NCBI GenBank assembly: GCA_007571095.1 | Contig: RKSB01000161.1 | Location: forward strand, 1 to 20,291 | Length of the DNA: 20,291 bases | Origin: K189A clade bacterium | Lineage (GTDB): Bacteria > Pseudomonadota > Gammaproteobacteria > Pseudomonadales > Azotimanducaceae | Reading direction: 5' to 3' | In this document: piece by piece, positions 1 to 7,637 of the stretch | How positions within the stretch are numbered: position 1 is the first letter of the stretch | Layout: every line of letters starts with the position of its first letter | Made by a program: the position numbers and the translations under genes | Notes under the pieces: model-generated | Databases searched by the model: none | The model's input: only the letters and a program-made list of their open reading frames with translations | What the model was told of the DNA's origin: nothing

Positions 1-1148
1 TAATCGACCTTCTCGACTTCAAAGCCAAAGAGTTGCAGGAAGTCTTTGCGAAAGCCGGCAAAATCTGTGGTCTCTCGAAGGTTCTGTGTATTGACTCGTG
101 GCCACAGACTCAGCACTCTCGACTGCACTTCCTTGCTCAGTTCTGCCTCGTCCATGCGAATACGCCCGTCGTCATCCAGTGGTGGCTGGCTCTCACCGTA
201 CAGGGCCCGAAACAACCGATCGATATGGGCTACAGGGTCTTCGTGCAACTGCATCTGCTTCATCACTCGAAACAGTATCGAGTTGTAGAGGGGTACCACC
301 GGAATAGCCGCACTCGCCTGAGTGACCACCGCTTTCAGGGCGACTATGCGAACGTCTCCTTCAATGCCGGCGACTTCTTGACGAATTTGAGTAGCTGCCT
401 GCTCCAGATGCTCTTTGGCATGACCGATGGTGCCGTTGCGGTAAATGGGCCAGGTCAATTCGCTACCGATGTAGGTGTAAGCGAGTGTACGACAGCCCTT
501 CGCCAGCACACCAGCAGCCGAAAGCTGACGAATCCAGCGTTGCCAGTCCTCGCCTCCCATCACCTTGACGGTAGAGGCAATTTCCTCCTCGGATGCCGGA
601 TTGAGGGTCACTTCATCCGTAATCTCTGCCTTGTCGACATTGAGGTCCTTGACTGAGCAGGCTTCACCGATGGGCTTGATGACAGAACGATGGACTTCAC
701 CTGTGTCCGGATCTCGTCGAATGGGTGATGCCAGGCTGTAAACCACCAGATCGAGCGGTTGCATCGACTGCTTGATAACAGCGATGGCATCCTCTTTGGC
801 TTGGTCCGCAAAAGCGTCCTGGTTGAGGGTTTTCGACCAGAGCCCCTGTTTTTTGGCGGCATGGTCAAAAGCCAGCGAATTGTACCAGCCGGCACTGGCT
901 GTTTTTTGCTCAGTGGGCTCTTTTTCAAAGTTTATCCCCAGTGTTGCCGCACCGCCGGCAAAGGCTACTGTAATGCGAGAAGCCAGGCCGTAGCCGCTGG
1001 ACGACCCTATGACCAGAACATTGCGGGGCGAGTGCGGTAGCCTGCCGCCTGCTTGTACTCGCTCAATGGCATTGTTGACATTGGTGGCACAACCCACAGG
1101 GTGTGCAGTGGTACAGATGAACCCACGGGTTCTGGGTCGAATGATCAT
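1..1148 (-). CDS. fabV: Enoyl-[ACP] reductase FabV (trans-2-enoyl-CoA reductase), 3' end cut by window
   Basis: This cytosolic enzyme makes the last reduction of each fatty-acid elongation cycle, converting trans-2-enoyl-ACP to acyl-ACP with NADH. The reading frame opens with ATG at 1148 (MIIRPRTRGFICTTAHPVGC), the usual FabV N-terminus. It has a dinucleotide-binding stretch, GSSSGYGLASR, near residue 48. The family signature Tyr-X8-Lys is present as Y236 and K245 (YRNGTIGHAK). The frame runs off the left edge after 382 codons; the last two bases are TA, so the next codon is either Tyr or a stop. Known FabV proteins are about 400 residues and continue past this point, so roughly 15 residues are probably missing. 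The start has no strong Shine-Dalgarno. FabV belongs to the SDR superfamily but differs from FabI and tolerates triclosan in characterised species. Identification is secure. Confidence 0.95.
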   Translation of the reverse strand, partial: MIIRPRTRGFICTTAHPVGCATNVNNAIERVQAGGRLPHSPRNVLVIGSSSGYGLASRITVAFAGGAATLGINFEKEPTEQKTASAGWYNSLAFDHAAKKQGLWSKTLNQDAFADQAKEDAIAVIKQSMQPLDLVVYSLASPIRRDPDTGEVHRSVIKPIGEACSVKDLNVDKAEITDEVTLNPASEEEIASTVKVMGGEDWQRWIRQLSAAGVLAKGCRTLAYTYIGSELTWPIYRNGTIGHAKEHLEQAATQIRQEVAGIEGDVRIVALKAVVTQASAAIPVVPLYNSILFRVMKQMQLHEDPVAHIDRLFRALYGESQPPLDDDGRIRMDEAELSKEVQSRVLSLWPRVNTQNLRETTDFAGFRKDFLQLFGFEVEKVD

Positions 1149-1254
1149 TCTGGAGAAACCGACGACTCGCCTCCGTCAAACCGGAGCGTTTGAATTCAGG
1201 CACTCTATTTTAGTGATTTTTTCGACTTCAGGCTGTTCGGCCATTCAGGCGGCT

Positions 1255-3414
1255 TCACCATCGCCACCGGTAGCCGGCACCTATCCAGGCATCCTGTTGG
1301 CCTTTGACGTGCTGAGCATTGAGGGCATAGTTGAGTGAAAAGGCAATCTCACCGACAGGCAACAGCCTTTCGTGTTGCAGACCCAGATGCAGGGCACGGG
1401 CATCTGGTACCAGAGAGAAAGAGTGTGTGGTGTAGAGATAGTCTCCGTTGAGTGTTCTTGAGTAGGCATACTCAAACTCACCCGAACCACTTTCGGCTCT
1501 TAACGGCTGCTCAAGCTTCAACTGGGTTCTTGTAGTCGGCAGTGAATGGTTCAGCATGAGTCTGGCTGAAGAATAGAAAGAGCCTGAAGCAGAGAAGGCA
1601 CCGGTTGAGGCATAGTCAGCCTTGCCGGTAGCCAGTAGCAAATGACCTTCGACCGACCAGTCTCCCAGGCTCCAGATCTTTTCATAGCCCAGAAAGGCCA
1701 GACGAGAATCTGTCTGGTATCCAAAGGCACCACTGCTTTTGGCCTGTTGATGACTGCCCTGTTCTACCAGTAGCCCGGCTCTCAAGCCACCCAGCATATG
1801 GTCAGGCTTTGAGGCCAGCCGACCAGAGAAGGCAAACACACCTGAATAGCCTGTCATTCTCAAACCGAAGGCACTCTTGTACCAGGGAATATTCGGCAAC
1901 AAAGTACTTTCTTCACTGACAGCCTCATCACTCAACCAGCCGGCAAAACCCCGAAGCGGTCTGTGATGTGCCACAAAGCGATTTGCCGGATAGAAGAAGG
2001 GTGCATTGAGGCTGTCAAAGCCGACCAGCTCAATGCCTCTTAACCCTCTCGACACAGAGTTCCCGTAAGCAGATGGCACTTCCAGCAACGTATGAGCCAC
2101 CGGTGCATGATTCCTCCCCATCACCGCCGTGCCAACCGGACGAGTGGCGGCATCGAGGTCGAGCAGGCCATGACCATAGACATCCGAATCGGCATAGATA
2201 CCCGTCCTGTTGGCTGTCGCCAGCAGTCGGGCAACCAGTTCGGTGTTACCCAACTGGCCTCGAAAGTACTCACGCAACACCAGCAGGGCTCCTGAAACGA
2301 TAGGCGCTGCGGAAGAGGTGCCGCTTGATACGGTGTAACCCAAGTCCCCAAAATAGGTTGCTGCCACAATGTCGCTACCGGGTGCGGCCAGACAAACCAC
2401 TTTGGCCAGCCCGCAGCGATTGGAGTAGCTGGCGATGGTGCCGTCCTGATCCAGTGCGGCGACAACCAGTGTATGTTTTCTGAGTTCGGGAAAGGGATAG
2501 GCCAACGTCTTGAAAATACCGGGCGAATCGAAATCCACTGGCGTACCGTCTTCAATAGTCCTTCCTCCGTCGTTGCCTGCCGCCCAGACCAGTATGGTCT
2601 TGTTGGCATCGGCGATGTCGGCCTGGGCCAGAGCATCCGCCAGCGGCCTGAGTATTCTTTGCAGGTCGGCCAGAACAAAACGTGACACCGAGGTGTTGGG
2701 TACTCCAAAGCTCAGGTTGACCACCGAGCTGTTGGATGATACAGCCAGAGCGAGAATACGGGATGCGTCCTCAACCTGGCTCGGAACAAAGGATTCCAGA
2801 TCAGTCAGACTGTAGTCTGGCAGGGTTGATGAACCCGAACCGAGCGGAAGATATGCGAAATGAATGCTGGCATCAAAGGCCACTCCGTGCATGTTGAGGC
2901 CTGACTCGAACCCCCGTCTGCCGGCCATGACCGAAGCCACAAAGGTGCCGTGCCCGCTGGCTGAGCCTCCCGGATCCGGAGAGTAGCTGTTGGAGGGATA
3001 AAATGCCTCTTGAGTGAGTTTGCCGATCCCTGAAAATTCGCGATGGCTTCCTCGAATACCCGTATCGATTACCAGACCTCTTTCACCGTTGCCGGTGGCT
3101 CCCCGAGCATACGCAGCAGCCGCTCCGATGCGATCAAGATGTGTGTCTGTCAGCGGCGTTGTCGGATCGCTGATGCGAGCGTATTGAACATGGTATTCGT
3201 CAGCATTCTCGAAACTCGCCCTTCGGGCCACAAAGCCGCTGTCATCAGGCGTATTCAGGATAGTTGCCACGGGTGCTGTTTGAGGAAAGGTGACCGGTGC
3301 GGGCGTGCTCGCTCCGCCACTCCCACTGCTTCCACCGCCACTTCCGCCGCTACTGCAGGAAAACAGACACCAGGCCAGCGGAGCGAGAGTGAAAATTCGT
3401 AGCAGGGAATGCAT
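1255..3414 (-). CDS. Lipoprotein S8 (subtilisin-like) serine protease with autotransporter-like C-terminal beta domain
   Basis: A 719-residue predicted surface protease. The N-terminus has a signal peptide ending in lipobox LFSC (Cys20), followed by a Gly/Ser-rich linker (about 21-36). The subtilisin triad is complete: D117 in VIDTG, H155 in SGHGT and S367 in GTSSAAP, with N281 of AAGND as the probable oxyanion residue. Residues about 425-490 resemble the linker of S8 autotransporters (LRGIELVGFD). From about 490 to the end the protein alternates polar and hydrophobic residues and finishes AGYRWRW, with a terminal aromatic as expected of an outer-membrane barrel. Architecture resembles SphB1 of Bordetella and NalP of Neisseria, both lipidated proteases that process surface proteins. 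The barrel part (about 230 residues) is shorter than usual, so its secretion role is inferred. A GAGGG ribosome site precedes the ATG. Confidence 0.85.
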   Translation of the reverse strand: MHSLLRIFTLAPLAWCLFSCSSGGSGGGSSGSGGASTPAPVTFPQTAPVATILNTPDDSGFVARRASFENADEYHVQYARISDPTTPLTDTHLDRIGAAAAYARGATGNGERGLVIDTGIRGSHREFSGIGKLTQEAFYPSNSYSPDPGGSASGHGTFVASVMAGRRGFESGLNMHGVAFDASIHFAYLPLGSGSSTLPDYSLTDLESFVPSQVEDASRILALAVSSNSSVVNLSFGVPNTSVSRFVLADLQRILRPLADALAQADIADANKTILVWAAGNDGGRTIEDGTPVDFDSPGIFKTLAYPFPELRKHTLVVAALDQDGTIASYSNRCGLAKVVCLAAPGSDIVAATYFGDLGYTVSSGTSSAAPIVSGALLVLREYFRGQLGNTELVARLLATANRTGIYADSDVYGHGLLDLDAATRPVGTAVMGRNHAPVAHTLLEVPSAYGNSVSRGLRGIELVGFDSLNAPFFYPANRFVAHHRPLRGFAGWLSDEAVSEESTLLPNIPWYKSAFGLRMTGYSGVFAFSGRLASKPDHMLGGLRAGLLVEQGSHQQAKSSGAFGYQTDSRLAFLGYEKIWSLGDWSVEGHLLLATGKADYASTGAFSASGSFYSSARLMLNHSLPTTRTQLKLEQPLRAESGSGEFEYAYSRTLNGDYLYTTHSFSLVPDARALHLGLQHERLLPVGEIAFSLNYALNAQHVKGQQDAWIGAGYRWRW

Positions 3415-3526
3415 TACAAGCCCTCGCCCGACTTACCGGAGAGAGGCGATCGTGTCCAGAGGGATGCTTGACTGTAGTCTGCATAACCACTCGGACGAAA
3501 GGAGGGACAAGTTATTGTTGCTTTCC

Positions 3527-3547
3527 AAATTCGAATGTTGCGAATTT
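3527..3547. repeat. Inverted repeat AAATTCG-N7-CGAATTT
   Basis: Perfect 7-base arms at 3527-3533 and 3541-3547 with a 7-base spacer, about 115 bases upstream of the protease start. Symmetry and spacing suit a dimeric regulator, but AT-rich DNA produces such repeats by chance. The arm AAATTCG recurs at 3744-3750. Confidence 0.4.
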
Positions 3548-3662
3548 TAGACAGCATCACGAGGTTTTGGTTCTCTTCGGCTCTCTGTTCAAGGAATTTC
3601 ACAGAATTCTCCATGCACTCGACAAGAGGCATTGTAAGCTCTGGCTTTTGATAATGCGACCT

Positions 3663-3778
3663 TAGAGGAAATTTCTCGCAAAATTCAGTCAATTAGAAGA
3701 AATTTTCTGCATTTTCCAGATAAATTAAATGAGATTTATCGAAAAATTCGAGCAAATAAGAGGAAATTTCTTACAAAA
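3663..3778. repeat. Three imperfect direct repeats of a GAGGAAATTTCT-type motif
   Basis: Similar 21-22-base elements begin at 3663 (tagaggaaatttctcgcaaa), 3694 (tagaagaaattttctgcatt) and 3757 (taagaggaaatttcttacaa). The first and third share the palindromic core GAAATTTC. They lie in AT-rich DNA between divergent genes, so they could be operator copies. Function is unknown. Confidence 0.4.
3719..3740. repeat. Inverted repeat GATAAAT-N8-ATTTATC
   Basis: Perfect 7-base arms (3719-3725 and 3734-3740) around an 8-base spacer, located between the second and third copies of the direct repeat. It could be a regulator site. The sequence is AT-rich, so chance remains a fair explanation. Confidence 0.35.
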
Positions 3779-4013
3779 CCCATAGCTTCGGCTCCTGGAG
3801 TATGCGGGCATCTTCTGTACCGAGAAAGGCTCGTTGAGAGAGGGCTTTATTTTTTGGCCCTCAGTAGCCAGTTGTCGATTTAATGACGAGAGAACTCCTC
3901 AGAATGTAGAATGCCGAATTCTGTCCTTGTGTCTGATCACAGAGTCGGCATGAGTGTCTCTGGCTGTGCGGGCTTATTCAGGATTTCGTGCGACCGGTTT
4001 AACGGGCTTTTTG

Positions 4014-5003
4014 ATGTCGAGAATTTTGCTTACCGGTGGTGCCGGTTTTATCGGATCACATATCTGTCTGAAGCTTCTGCAAACCGGGCATGACCTCGTT
4101 GTTTTTGATAATTTGAGCAACGGCCACAGAGACGCCCTGCCTGCCGATACACCCTTTATCGAAGGCGATATACGAGACAGTGCTGCTCTGGGCAAGCTGT
4201 TGAAAAGCCATGACTTTTCTGCGGTCATTCACCTGGCAGGGCTGATCGAGGCGGGCATCTCCGTGCAGGACCCGGCGTCATTCTATGATGTGAATGTGGC
4301 GGGTTCTGTGAGGCTGTTTGAAGCCATGCGCGCTACCGGTGTTCGCCGTCTTGTCTTTTCCTCCAGTGCGGCTGTCTATGGAGCGGCATCCGCAAGCCTG
4401 TTGACCGAAGACGAACCTGTGCTGCCTGTAAACCCCTATGGTCGTTCCAAAGCCATGATCGAGGATATTTTGAGAGATTACGCAGCGGTTTATGGCTTCT
4501 CGGCGATCGCGCTGAGGTACTTCAATGCGGCAGGGGCGGACCCGAAAGGACGGGCAGGCGAGCGTCATGATCCAGAGACACATTTGATTCCGCTGGGTTT
4601 GATGGCGGCTACTGGACAGCATTCGGGCATGAAGATATTTGGCACTGATTACGATACGAAAGATGGCACCTGCACTCGGGACTATGTTCATGTGGACGAT
4701 GTGGCGAGGGCGCATGTGCCTGCGCTGGAATACCTGTTTAATCAGGCCGGCGGTGTTTTTGAGGCTGTCAACATTGGAACGGGGCGAGGTTACTCGGTTC
4801 GGGAAGTGCTGGAGTGTTGCCGGGCTGTTTCCGGCAAATCATTCCCGATTGATGAGGCAGGCCCCCGTGCAGGTGATTCTCCAAGACTCGTTGCAAGTGC
4901 AGACAAGGCCCGAAAAATCCTCAACTGGCAACCAGAGTACCCGGACTTGCGGGATATGGTCTCCCACGCCTGGAATTTTATGCAGTCCAGTTCTGATGAG
5001 TAA
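4014..5003 (+). CDS. galE: UDP-glucose 4-epimerase
   Basis: Interconverts UDP-glucose and UDP-galactose using tightly bound NAD, supplying galactose for surface polysaccharide or feeding the Leloir pathway; cytosolic. The 329-residue protein begins MSRILLTGGAGFIGSH, so the Rossmann motif GGAGFIG sits at residues 8-14. The extended-SDR catalytic residues are visible as S118 (SSSAAVYG), Y142 and K146 (YGRSK). The NAD-ribose loop FDNLSNG is at 31-37. Length is close to the E. coli enzyme (338). An in-frame ATG lies 20 codons upstream at 3954, but the extra residues are not like a GalE N-terminus, so I prefer 4014; neither start has a strong ribosome site. The gene stands alone and converges on the antitoxin gene. 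Confidence 0.93.
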   Translation: MSRILLTGGAGFIGSHICLKLLQTGHDLVVFDNLSNGHRDALPADTPFIEGDIRDSAALGKLLKSHDFSAVIHLAGLIEAGISVQDPASFYDVNVAGSVRLFEAMRATGVRRLVFSSSAAVYGAASASLLTEDEPVLPVNPYGRSKAMIEDILRDYAAVYGFSAIALRYFNAAGADPKGRAGERHDPETHLIPLGLMAATGQHSGMKIFGTDYDTKDGTCTRDYVHVDDVARAHVPALEYLFNQAGGVFEAVNIGTGRGYSVREVLECCRAVSGKSFPIDEAGPRAGDSPRLVASADKARKILNWQPEYPDLRDMVSHAWNFMQSSSDE

Positions 5004-5054
5004 TATGGGTTCTGGCAGGCTGCTTACCTGTCATGGCCCTGCTTGAGGCAACAC

Positions 5055-6227
5055 TCACATTTCAGCGAAACAGCCGCTACGGGGCAAGACCAAGCCTTCC
5101 AGATTCAACTGGCACTTCAGGTGATTCAGATGTTTTCGAAGAATCAACCTCTTGTGCTGAAGCATACCGACAACAATGCCGGCAGTGATGCCCTGTGCCT
5201 GGGCGAATGACTCAACGGCAACTTCCCTGGCCTCTTCGCCGCGAGGCAAGGTAGCCACGAATCCTTCCCAATCTGCCTTGGAAACAAGCGTGTTGGCCGC
5301 CCATTCATCGGCTTCGTTCTCCTGCCTTTCTTTGCCTTGCCAGATCTTTTCGTCGATGAAAATATCTTTCTTGTTGTGTAGCAGAATGTGTGCCGCCTCA
5401 TGAAAGAAGGTGAGCCACAGTTGGTCATCAGACATGCATTGGGCGGTCAGCTCGATAACAGCCTTGTCTGGTCTCAGCCACCAGGCGGCACCGCTGAGTA
5501 CCATTTTTGGCAATGGATTTACCAGCACCAGTGCAACTCCAGCCTCATTGCATAGCTTTGTTGCCTGTTGCAAAGCCTCTGGAATCGGCTCTCGGGTCAG
5601 GTTACGGATATCCCGTATTGCCTGGTGAAAACGGCTTTTGTTGTAGCCCTTGCATTCCTGACGTTGAGCCTCAATCTCCCCGAGTCGGCGATATATAGCC
5701 AAGTCACCCTCATCGCTTCGGATGTTCGGAGAGTAGCAGTAGGCCGCACCAGAGAAACCATAAGAGAAATCATAAGAGAAACCAGAAGAGAGACCATAGT
5801 AGTTAAACCAGGCCTCGACTGAGCCCACCTGAAAGAACGCCAGCAGTTTTGAAACAGCATCTTCATTCGATTTTGGTTGCTGAATGTACTCTCGCTTCAC
5901 CAGTTCCTTAACCGGCAAGGTCTTGACCCACTTCACCGAAACAGCGGCCTCCCTTTCCAGGGCTTTCTTGGCTCGGTGAAGCCGATAATCAGCCTCAATC
6001 CCAAGCCAGACATTGGCACCGAGGCCGAGTATCCTCTCAAACTCGAATGCCATTCTCGGTTTCAGTGGTGCCTTGCCCGAGATGATCTCGCTGATCAGCC
6101 TGGTGGAACGGCCACATCGACGGGCGAATTCAGCGCGAGACATTCCCTTAACCTCCAGGTGTTCCTCAAGAATCGATCCGGGTGCGACGGCATAGTCGGG
6201 ATTAAATTGGTTGGTTGCCTCAGCCAT
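5055..6227 (-). CDS. HigA-like antitoxin: XRE helix-turn-helix fused to ImmA/IrrE-like zinc peptidase domain
   Basis: A 390-residue protein with an N-terminal helix-turn-helix (about residues 18-75, GMSRAEFARRCGRSTRLISE) of the HigA/VapI type. The C-terminal half resembles ImmA/IrrE metallopeptidases: HEAAH at 276-280 within FFHEAAHILLH, then ENEADEWA at 303-310, which can supply the third metal ligand. The HTH should bind the operon promoter and repress it; the peptidase domain may control antitoxin stability or sense a signal, which is inference. The start at 6227 is set by a strong AAGGAG six bases upstream; an ATG eight codons earlier is less likely. It begins 26 bases after the toxin stop, so the two genes are co-transcribed. 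Residues 144-159 are a four-residue tandem repeat (described separately). Confidence 0.85.
   Translation of the reverse strand: MAEATNQFNPDYAVAPGSILEEHLEVKGMSRAEFARRCGRSTRLISEIISGKAPLKPRMAFEFERILGLGANVWLGIEADYRLHRAKKALEREAAVSVKWVKTLPVKELVKREYIQQPKSNEDAVSKLLAFFQVGSVEAWFNYYGLSSGFSYDFSYGFSGAAYCYSPNIRSDEGDLAIYRRLGEIEAQRQECKGYNKSRFHQAIRDIRNLTREPIPEALQQATKLCNEAGVALVLVNPLPKMVLSGAAWWLRPDKAVIELTAQCMSDDQLWLTFFHEAAHILLHNKKDIFIDEKIWQGKERQENEADEWAANTLVSKADWEGFVATLPRGEEAREVAVESFAQAQGITAGIVVGMLQHKRLILRKHLNHLKCQLNLEGLVLPRSGCFAEM
5751..5798 (-). repeat. 12-bp tandem repeat, four copies, in frame within the antitoxin gene
   Basis: On the coding strand four consecutive 12-base units read TATGGTCTCTCT, TCTGGTTTCTCT, TATGATTTCTCT and TATGGTTTCTCT. 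They encode YGLS-SGFS-YDFS-YGFS, residues 144-159, between the helix-turn-helix and peptidase domains. Copies differ from the consensus by one or two bases. Because the unit is a multiple of three, gain or loss of copies would keep the frame. Slipped-strand expansion is the likely origin. Confidence 0.9.
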
Positions 6228-6233
6228 TGCTCT

Positions 6234-6239
6234 CTCCTT
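6234..6239 (-). promoter_or_regulatory. Ribosome binding site that fixes the antitoxin start
   Basis: AAGGAG on the minus strand, six bases before ATG at 6227. It lies inside the possible upstream extension from 6251, so it supports the shorter antitoxin and allows high antitoxin translation relative to the toxin, whose GTG start lacks such a site. Confidence 0.75.
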
Positions 6240-6253
6240 CGTTTCTCTCACCC

Positions 6254-6589
6254 TTAATGATAGTCGGTTATTTCGATAATCCTGATCGCTGTTACACTTT
6301 CCATGTCAATTCCTCCGTCAGCCTTATACGGAACCGGCTCGTGATTGACCTCAAAGACAAGCCGGTAGGGGTGGATCAGATCAATCGCAAACTGCCTGTT
6401 CCGGAACCCTTTGAGTTGATGTCGACGATAAGGTGGTGTGAACGGAACATCTGCAAGGCTCCTTACCCGCTTAAGTCCAAGCATCCGTTGAACGATGACT
6501 TTCGCCATTCTTCCTCCATGTCTCTTTTTTAAGGTCTGCTCCGTAGCGAAGGTCTTTTCGAGTTGACGATTTTGAAAAACAATATTCAC
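6254..6589 (-). CDS. HigB-like toxin, RelE/ParE superfamily
   Basis: A 111-residue protein matching the HigB family, whose characterised members are ribosome-dependent mRNA endonucleases. Visible family features are an N-terminal MNIVFQNRQLEKTF strand-helix, LADVP before the central strand, HQLKG at about 57-61, the core HPYRLVFEVNHEPVP, and a C-terminal strand ending IIEITDYH. It precedes its antitoxin, the order typical of higBA. The start is GTG at 6589 with no clear ribosome site, consistent with low toxin output. A strong GGAGG lies four bases before an internal in-frame ATG at 6508 that would give 84 residues, but the family extends through the N-terminal part, so the long form is preferred. 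Confidence 0.85.
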   Translation of the reverse strand: MNIVFQNRQLEKTFATEQTLKKRHGGRMAKVIVQRMLGLKRVRSLADVPFTPPYRRHQLKGFRNRQFAIDLIHPYRLVFEVNHEPVPYKADGGIDMESVTAIRIIEITDYH

Positions 6590-6724
6590 AGGGTTGTTTT
6601 GAAATTGTCACGCACAAGGCAACGACCTTTATCGAAATACCAGGACTCATGTAGCCGATGAATGGCGAGAACCTTCGGTCATTCTTCGCAAGATGACTAT
6701 GGATTTCGGAGCAATTTCCGCTCG

Positions 6725-7300
6725 TCAAATTGCCAGATAACTTGTCAGAACTTCCCACTGATGCTTCTTGGCGGCGAGATTCAGACGGGCGGAAGCAGGG
6801 CTGGTTGAGGGCAGGGCAAAAAACGCAAGTGAGCGGTTGTTCACGGTAAGCGTTTCTGATGTGCGCATGCTTGTCGAAGTCGGTTGCCGGACGATGGAGA
6901 GATGTCGGCGCAGGAGACTGGCGGCTTTTTGGCCGTTGGCGGCGACTGCGAAAAGCCCCGGGTGGCGGGCGAGCAATCCCTGAATATCGTTGAGGGTTTC
7001 GCTGGCCGGGACGATATCCTGATCCATGCTGCTGCTCCGCTCGCAACTGTCCAATACATCCCAGAGTGCGATACCTGCCGAGTGCAGGGCGTCAAGGCGA
7101 TCCTTATAGGGCCATGCAGGATCCAGACCGATGAGGTGTTGCATGATCGGCCAGAACGCGTTGCGCGGGTGTGCGTAATACTGTCCCTTGTTCAGCGAAG
7201 CCTTGCCGGGCATGGAACCGAGAATCAGCAGCCGGGCGTGCGGTGGTTCAATCGGCGGAAAGGACTTGCAGACCGATGTCGACCTTGTGGTTGTCGTCAT
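6725..7300 (-). CDS. Uracil-DNA glycosylase superfamily, family 6 (hypoxanthine-DNA glycosylase type)
   Basis: A 191-residue base-excision repair enzyme predicted to remove deaminated bases, chiefly hypoxanthine, from DNA. Motif 1 is GSMPGKASL (28-36), followed by GQYYAHPRNAFW (39-50), characteristic of the family 6 group often annotated as DNA-deoxyinosine glycosylase. LWDVLDSC is at 79-86 and the second active-site motif LPSTSPAS is at 163-170. The length is normal. ATG at 7300 is used; AAGG about eight bases upstream is a weak ribosome site. It is transcribed in the same direction as the toxin-antitoxin pair 135 bases downstream, but that gap suggests separate promoters. Substrate range (uracil versus hypoxanthine) cannot be told from sequence alone. 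Confidence 0.85.
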   Translation of the reverse strand: MTTTTRSTSVCKSFPPIEPPHARLLILGSMPGKASLNKGQYYAHPRNAFWPIMQHLIGLDPAWPYKDRLDALHSAGIALWDVLDSCERSSSMDQDIVPASETLNDIQGLLARHPGLFAVAANGQKAASLLRRHLSIVRQPTSTSMRTSETLTVNNRSLAFFALPSTSPASARLNLAAKKHQWEVLTSYLAI

Positions 7301-7601
7301 AAAGCCTTGTCTTCGACCGAATGCCGAAACGGACTCTTGAGCCTGGTCGAAAGCTGTCCTTGTACTTTAGTGGCTGACGACTTCATTCTGGTTTCTGTTT
7401 CTCCACATCCTTGGCCGGGGGATCTTTTTCGGGGAGTCTGCTGTTCGTTGCTGAAGTCCAATTCCTTCTTTTGGTATTGGCACTCGAAAGGCCTGTGTAC
7501 GTCGTGTCGGCGAACAGATGCGTTCGGCGGATTTTCTGTACGACCGAATTGGGGAAACTTGCATTCCGTTGGAGGATTGGTTCACCATACGGGGACGGGC
7601 T

Positions 7602-7630
7602 TTGTCCTGTCCTTCAACCTCTTTCATTAT
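7602..7630 (+). promoter_or_regulatory. Candidate sigma-70 promoter for the valine operon
   Basis: TTGTCC (7602-7607), a 17-base spacer, then CATTAT (7625-7630); each hexamer matches four of six consensus bases. A start near 7637 would leave a leader of about 27 bases that contains the AAGGAG ribosome site. Prediction only. Confidence 0.3.
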
Positions 7631-7637
7631 GGCGGTT

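Larger units (their letters stand above)
3415..4013. other. Intergenic region between divergent protease and galE genes, AT-rich in its middle
   Basis: About 600 bases without a convincing gene. The part at about 3520-3780 is much richer in A and T than the flanking genes and holds inverted and direct repeats listed separately. A T-rich-loop hairpin (GAGGGC at 3840-3845 with GCCCTC at 3857-3862) lies nearer to galE. Both flanking genes start from this region, so it must contain at least two promoters. I could not pick a -35/-10 pair with confidence on either strand; TTGACT on the minus strand at 3692-3687 is the best single -35-like hexamer. Confidence 0.6.

Noticed and set aside
1171..1186. 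Hairpin CTCCG-N6-CGGAG in the fabV leader
   Set aside because: Five pairs with a six-base loop are expected often by chance and nothing else marks it as an attenuator or riboswitch.
3414..3692. A 92-codon open frame upstream of the protease, ending in a TAATG overlap with its start
   Set aside because: It starts with TTG in the AT-rich repeat region, its internal ATGs at 3632 and 3614 have no good ribosome site, and I recognise no domain. The TAATG overlap is suggestive of coupling but can arise by chance.
5751..5798. CRISPR-like repeat array
   Set aside because: The units are directly adjacent with no spacers and are translated within a gene.
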